Source: an uncultured Gammaproteobacteria bacterium (GTDB lineage: Bacteria; Pseudomonadota; Gammaproteobacteria; PS1; Pseudothioglobaceae). Taken from it: a DNA stretch of 45,525 nt. Shown here piece by piece: positions 43,933-45,525 of the stretch. The stretch spans positions 1 through 45,525 of the forward strand of contig CACLHR010000010.1 in assembly GCA_902606745.1 (NCBI GenBank). The letters run 5' to 3'. Made by a program: the position numbers and the translations under genes. The notes beneath the pieces are model-generated. The model did not search any database. It saw only the letters and a list, made by a program, of their open reading frames with translations, and had not been told where the DNA came from. Position 1 is the stretch's first letter; each line of letters opens with the position of its first letter.

Positions 43933-45182
43933 TAAGTTGATCTAAGTTCTTTTAATTTTTCCCTAATTTTAATCTCTAGTCCGCGGTCGGTGGGTTCATA
44001 ATAAATTTGTTCACCCATTTCCTTAGGAAAATAGCTTTGCCCTTTACTAAAGGCGCCTAGCTCATTATGTGCATAACGATAACCTTCACCGTAACCAAGT
44101 TCTTTCATCAATTTTGTACTCGCGTTGCATAGGTGAATTGGGACCTCCAAGTCACCACTACTCCTTGCATCCTCCATTGCTTGGTTAAATGCTTTATAGA
44201 CCGCGTTGGATTTTGGCGAACAGGCACAAAAAACAGCAGCTTGCGCTATAGCACGATTACCCTCTTTATCTCCCAAGCGTTCGTAAACGTCCCAAGCGTT
44301 CAGAGTAATTTGCAGTGCCCTTGGGTCAGCATTGCCTATATCTTCCGAGGCAATTGCAAGGAGACGTCTAGCAATCATCTTAGGATCGCAACCGGAAACA
44401 AGCATCCGCGCCATCCAATAAAGAGCTCCATCTGGTGAGGAGCCACGAACAGATTTATGAAAAGCGGACAGCTGTTGATAGAAAATATCACCCCCTTTGT
44501 CAAAAGTGCTGATTTTTTCTTGAAGCGTTTTTGTGACATCACTTTGATTGAGGTTTTTGTCCGATTTTTGACTCAACTGCTCGATGATGTTAATGACTCT
44601 ACGAGCATCGCCACCACTGGCTGCAATGATTTGTGACAACGAGCCATCATCTTCAAGTTTTACTGACTGACTTTCGAGAGCTCTCTTAGCAACAATACTG
44701 AGCTCATCATCGTTGAGTTTTTTTAGGACATATACTCGTAACCTAGATAACAACGAGGAGTTGATTTCAAAAGATGGGTTTTCTGTAGTTGCACCAATTA
44801 GTGTAATCAATCCAGATTCTATGTGAGGTAAAAAGGCATCTTGTTGTGCTTTATTAAAGCGATGAATTTCATCAACAAACAATACTGTACTTTTGTTATT
44901 TTGCTGATAAAGTTGAGAATGTTCGAGCACATTTCTAAGTTCTTTAATGCCGTCCAACACTGCAGACATCTGTTCAAAATGGACTCCCATTTGATTACAG
45001 ACAATACGCGCCAAAGTTGTTTTTCCTGAACCCGGCGGACCCCACAAAATCATTGAATGGAGTTTGCCGTCAGCTAATGTTTTACCAAGAGGTTTATCCG
45101 CATCCAGTAGATGACGTTGACCCACAAAGTCCGCCAAACTACTGGGTCTCAATATTTCAGCAAGTGGCTTATAGGTAGGCAT
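43932..45182 (-). CDS. rarA: Replication-associated recombination protein RarA
   Basis: 416 residues of the MgsA/WRNIP1/RarA family. AAA+ motifs: LADFVGQRHLL at the start, Walker A GPPGSGKTTLA, Walker B LFVDEIHRFNKAQQDAFLPHIE, sensor 1 GATTENPSFE and sensor 2 GGDARRVINIIE; the C-terminal tetramerisation domain contains SVRGSSPDGALYWMARML. It acts at stalled replication forks. It lies 7 bases after the apbE-like gene in the same direction and abuts crcB. Confidence 0.95.
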   Translation of the reverse strand: MPTYKPLAEILRPSSLADFVGQRHLLDADKPLGKTLADGKLHSMILWGPPGSGKTTLARIVCNQMGVHFEQMSAVLDGIKELRNVLEHSQLYQQNNKSTVLFVDEIHRFNKAQQDAFLPHIESGLITLIGATTENPSFEINSSLLSRLRVYVLKKLNDDELSIVAKRALESQSVKLEDDGSLSQIIAASGGDARRVINIIEQLSQKSDKNLNQSDVTKTLQEKISTFDKGGDIFYQQLSAFHKSVRGSSPDGALYWMARMLVSGCDPKMIARRLLAIASEDIGNADPRALQITLNAWDVYERLGDKEGNRAIAQAAVFCACSPKSNAVYKAFNQAMEDARSSGDLEVPIHLCNASTKLMKELGYGEGYRYAHNELGAFSKGQSYFPKEMGEQIYYEPTDRGLEIKIREKLKELRST

Positions 45183-45189
45183 AGTTAAG

Positions 45190-45525
45190 TTAAGGTAAGT
45201 TAATTTTTATGATTTGATTATTATCTTCTTTAATCGTTATAAGTAATGCAGTTAATTTCAATTTATTTGCGAGCTCAATAGCTTTCACACTGCCCATTGC
45301 CATCATAGCAGTAGCGTAAGCATCACTCATAGCACTTTGAGGATGAATCACAGTAGCCGAAGACAGGTCATTGTTGGCTGGCAAACCAGTTGCAGGGTTA
45401 AAAATATGCATGTATTTTTTACCTTCCCAAATAAAATAATTACGATAATTCCCAGAAGTTGCAATTGATGCATCTTTTAATACAATTGGAATCGGTGCTT
45501 TATTATCTGGACGCTCAACACCTAC
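45190..45525 (-). CDS. apbE: FAD:protein FMN transferase ApbE, C-terminal part
   Basis: The C-terminal 111 codons are visible and the frame is open to the window edge. Motifs include SIATSGNYRNYF (about 20-31 of the fragment), KYMHIFNPATGLPAN (His-x-Ile-x-Asn-Pro-x-Thr-Gly of ApbE) and SAMSDAYATAMMAMG, with Mg-binding Asp/Thr. ApbE transfers FMN to threonines of NqrB/NqrC and RnfD/RnfG type subunits in the periplasm. The N-terminus and any nqr genes lie outside. A short frame beginning at the internal ATG 45411 is not a real start. Confidence 0.9.
   Translation of the reverse strand, partial: VGVERPDNKAPIPIVLKDASIATSGNYRNYFIWEGKKYMHIFNPATGLPANNDLSSATVIHPQSAMSDAYATAMMAMGSVKAIELANKLKLTALLITIKEDNNQIIKINLP

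Noticed and set aside
43933-43960. Fluoride riboswitch before crcB
   Set aside because: crcB starts at the last base of rarA, leaving no leader, and no riboswitch-like pseudoknot is evident.

Overview
This looks like chromosome from a low-GC, probably marine gammaproteobacterium. The core genes are gammaproteobacterial in kind and order: tRNA-fMet (metY)-rimP-nusA-infB-rbfA-truB, tesA next to a ybbA/ybbP-like pair, gshB, crcB, rarA, rsmI, a dolP-like lipoprotein and rnhB. A sulfur-oxidising SUP05/Thioglobus-type relative is possible (persulfide dioxygenase, 7Fe ferredoxin, Sat-family protein), but that placement is inference. There is no CRISPR array, rRNA or recognisable integrase or transposase.

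Region 1 (1-14.3 kb): after a truncated modA and a Sel1-repeat gene comes a divergent amino-sugar locus. Leftward run a GH20 hexosaminidase, two MalF/MalG-type permeases, a sugar-binding protein, a MalK-type ATPase, and three enzymes of unusual combination: two Gfo/Idh/MocA dehydrogenases around a xylose-isomerase-like TIM barrel. Rightward run a GntR/NagR regulator, nagA and nagB with 4-base overlaps, then an ETHE1-type persulfide dioxygenase. The intergenic region holds two near-identical 25-bp operators in mirror orientation, each over the -10 box of one promoter. The likely logic is import of GlcNAc-containing oligosaccharides, cleavage by GH20, redox/epimerisation of a rarer sugar, and entry into glycolysis through NagA and NagB. 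No GlcNAc kinase is present here.

Region 2 (14.3-18.8 kb): small unknown genes (one CDGSH-like, below the usual ORF size cut-off), two GNAT acetyltransferases, an agmatinase-family enzyme, a 7Fe ferredoxin and a peroxiredoxin-like protein.

Region 3 (18.87-27.92 kb): a genomic island at an elongator tRNA-Met gene. A 45-bp perfect copy of the tRNA 3' half lies 9 kb from the intact tRNA. The cargo is a sulfatase-superfamily membrane enzyme, a YLDPGTGS small membrane protein, a CDP-glycerol glycerophosphotransferase-family protein, and an unusual operon: PhnD- and PhnE-type transporter parts, an ATP-sulfurylase-family protein, and one polypeptide fusing a second glycerophosphotransferase-like domain to a PhnC-type ABC ATPase. 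This is the best candidate for an undescribed system, perhaps linking oxyanion or phosphonate import and nucleotide activation to a surface polymer. Similar sequence outside the left att copy suggests that a second related element once sat to the left.

Region 4 (28.1-45.5 kb): ordinary housekeeping DNA: coaE, an ABC exporter pair, tesA, a 2Fe-2S protein, rsmI, dolP-like, rnhB, purD, the truB-to-metY operon, gshB, crcB, rarA and a truncated apbE.
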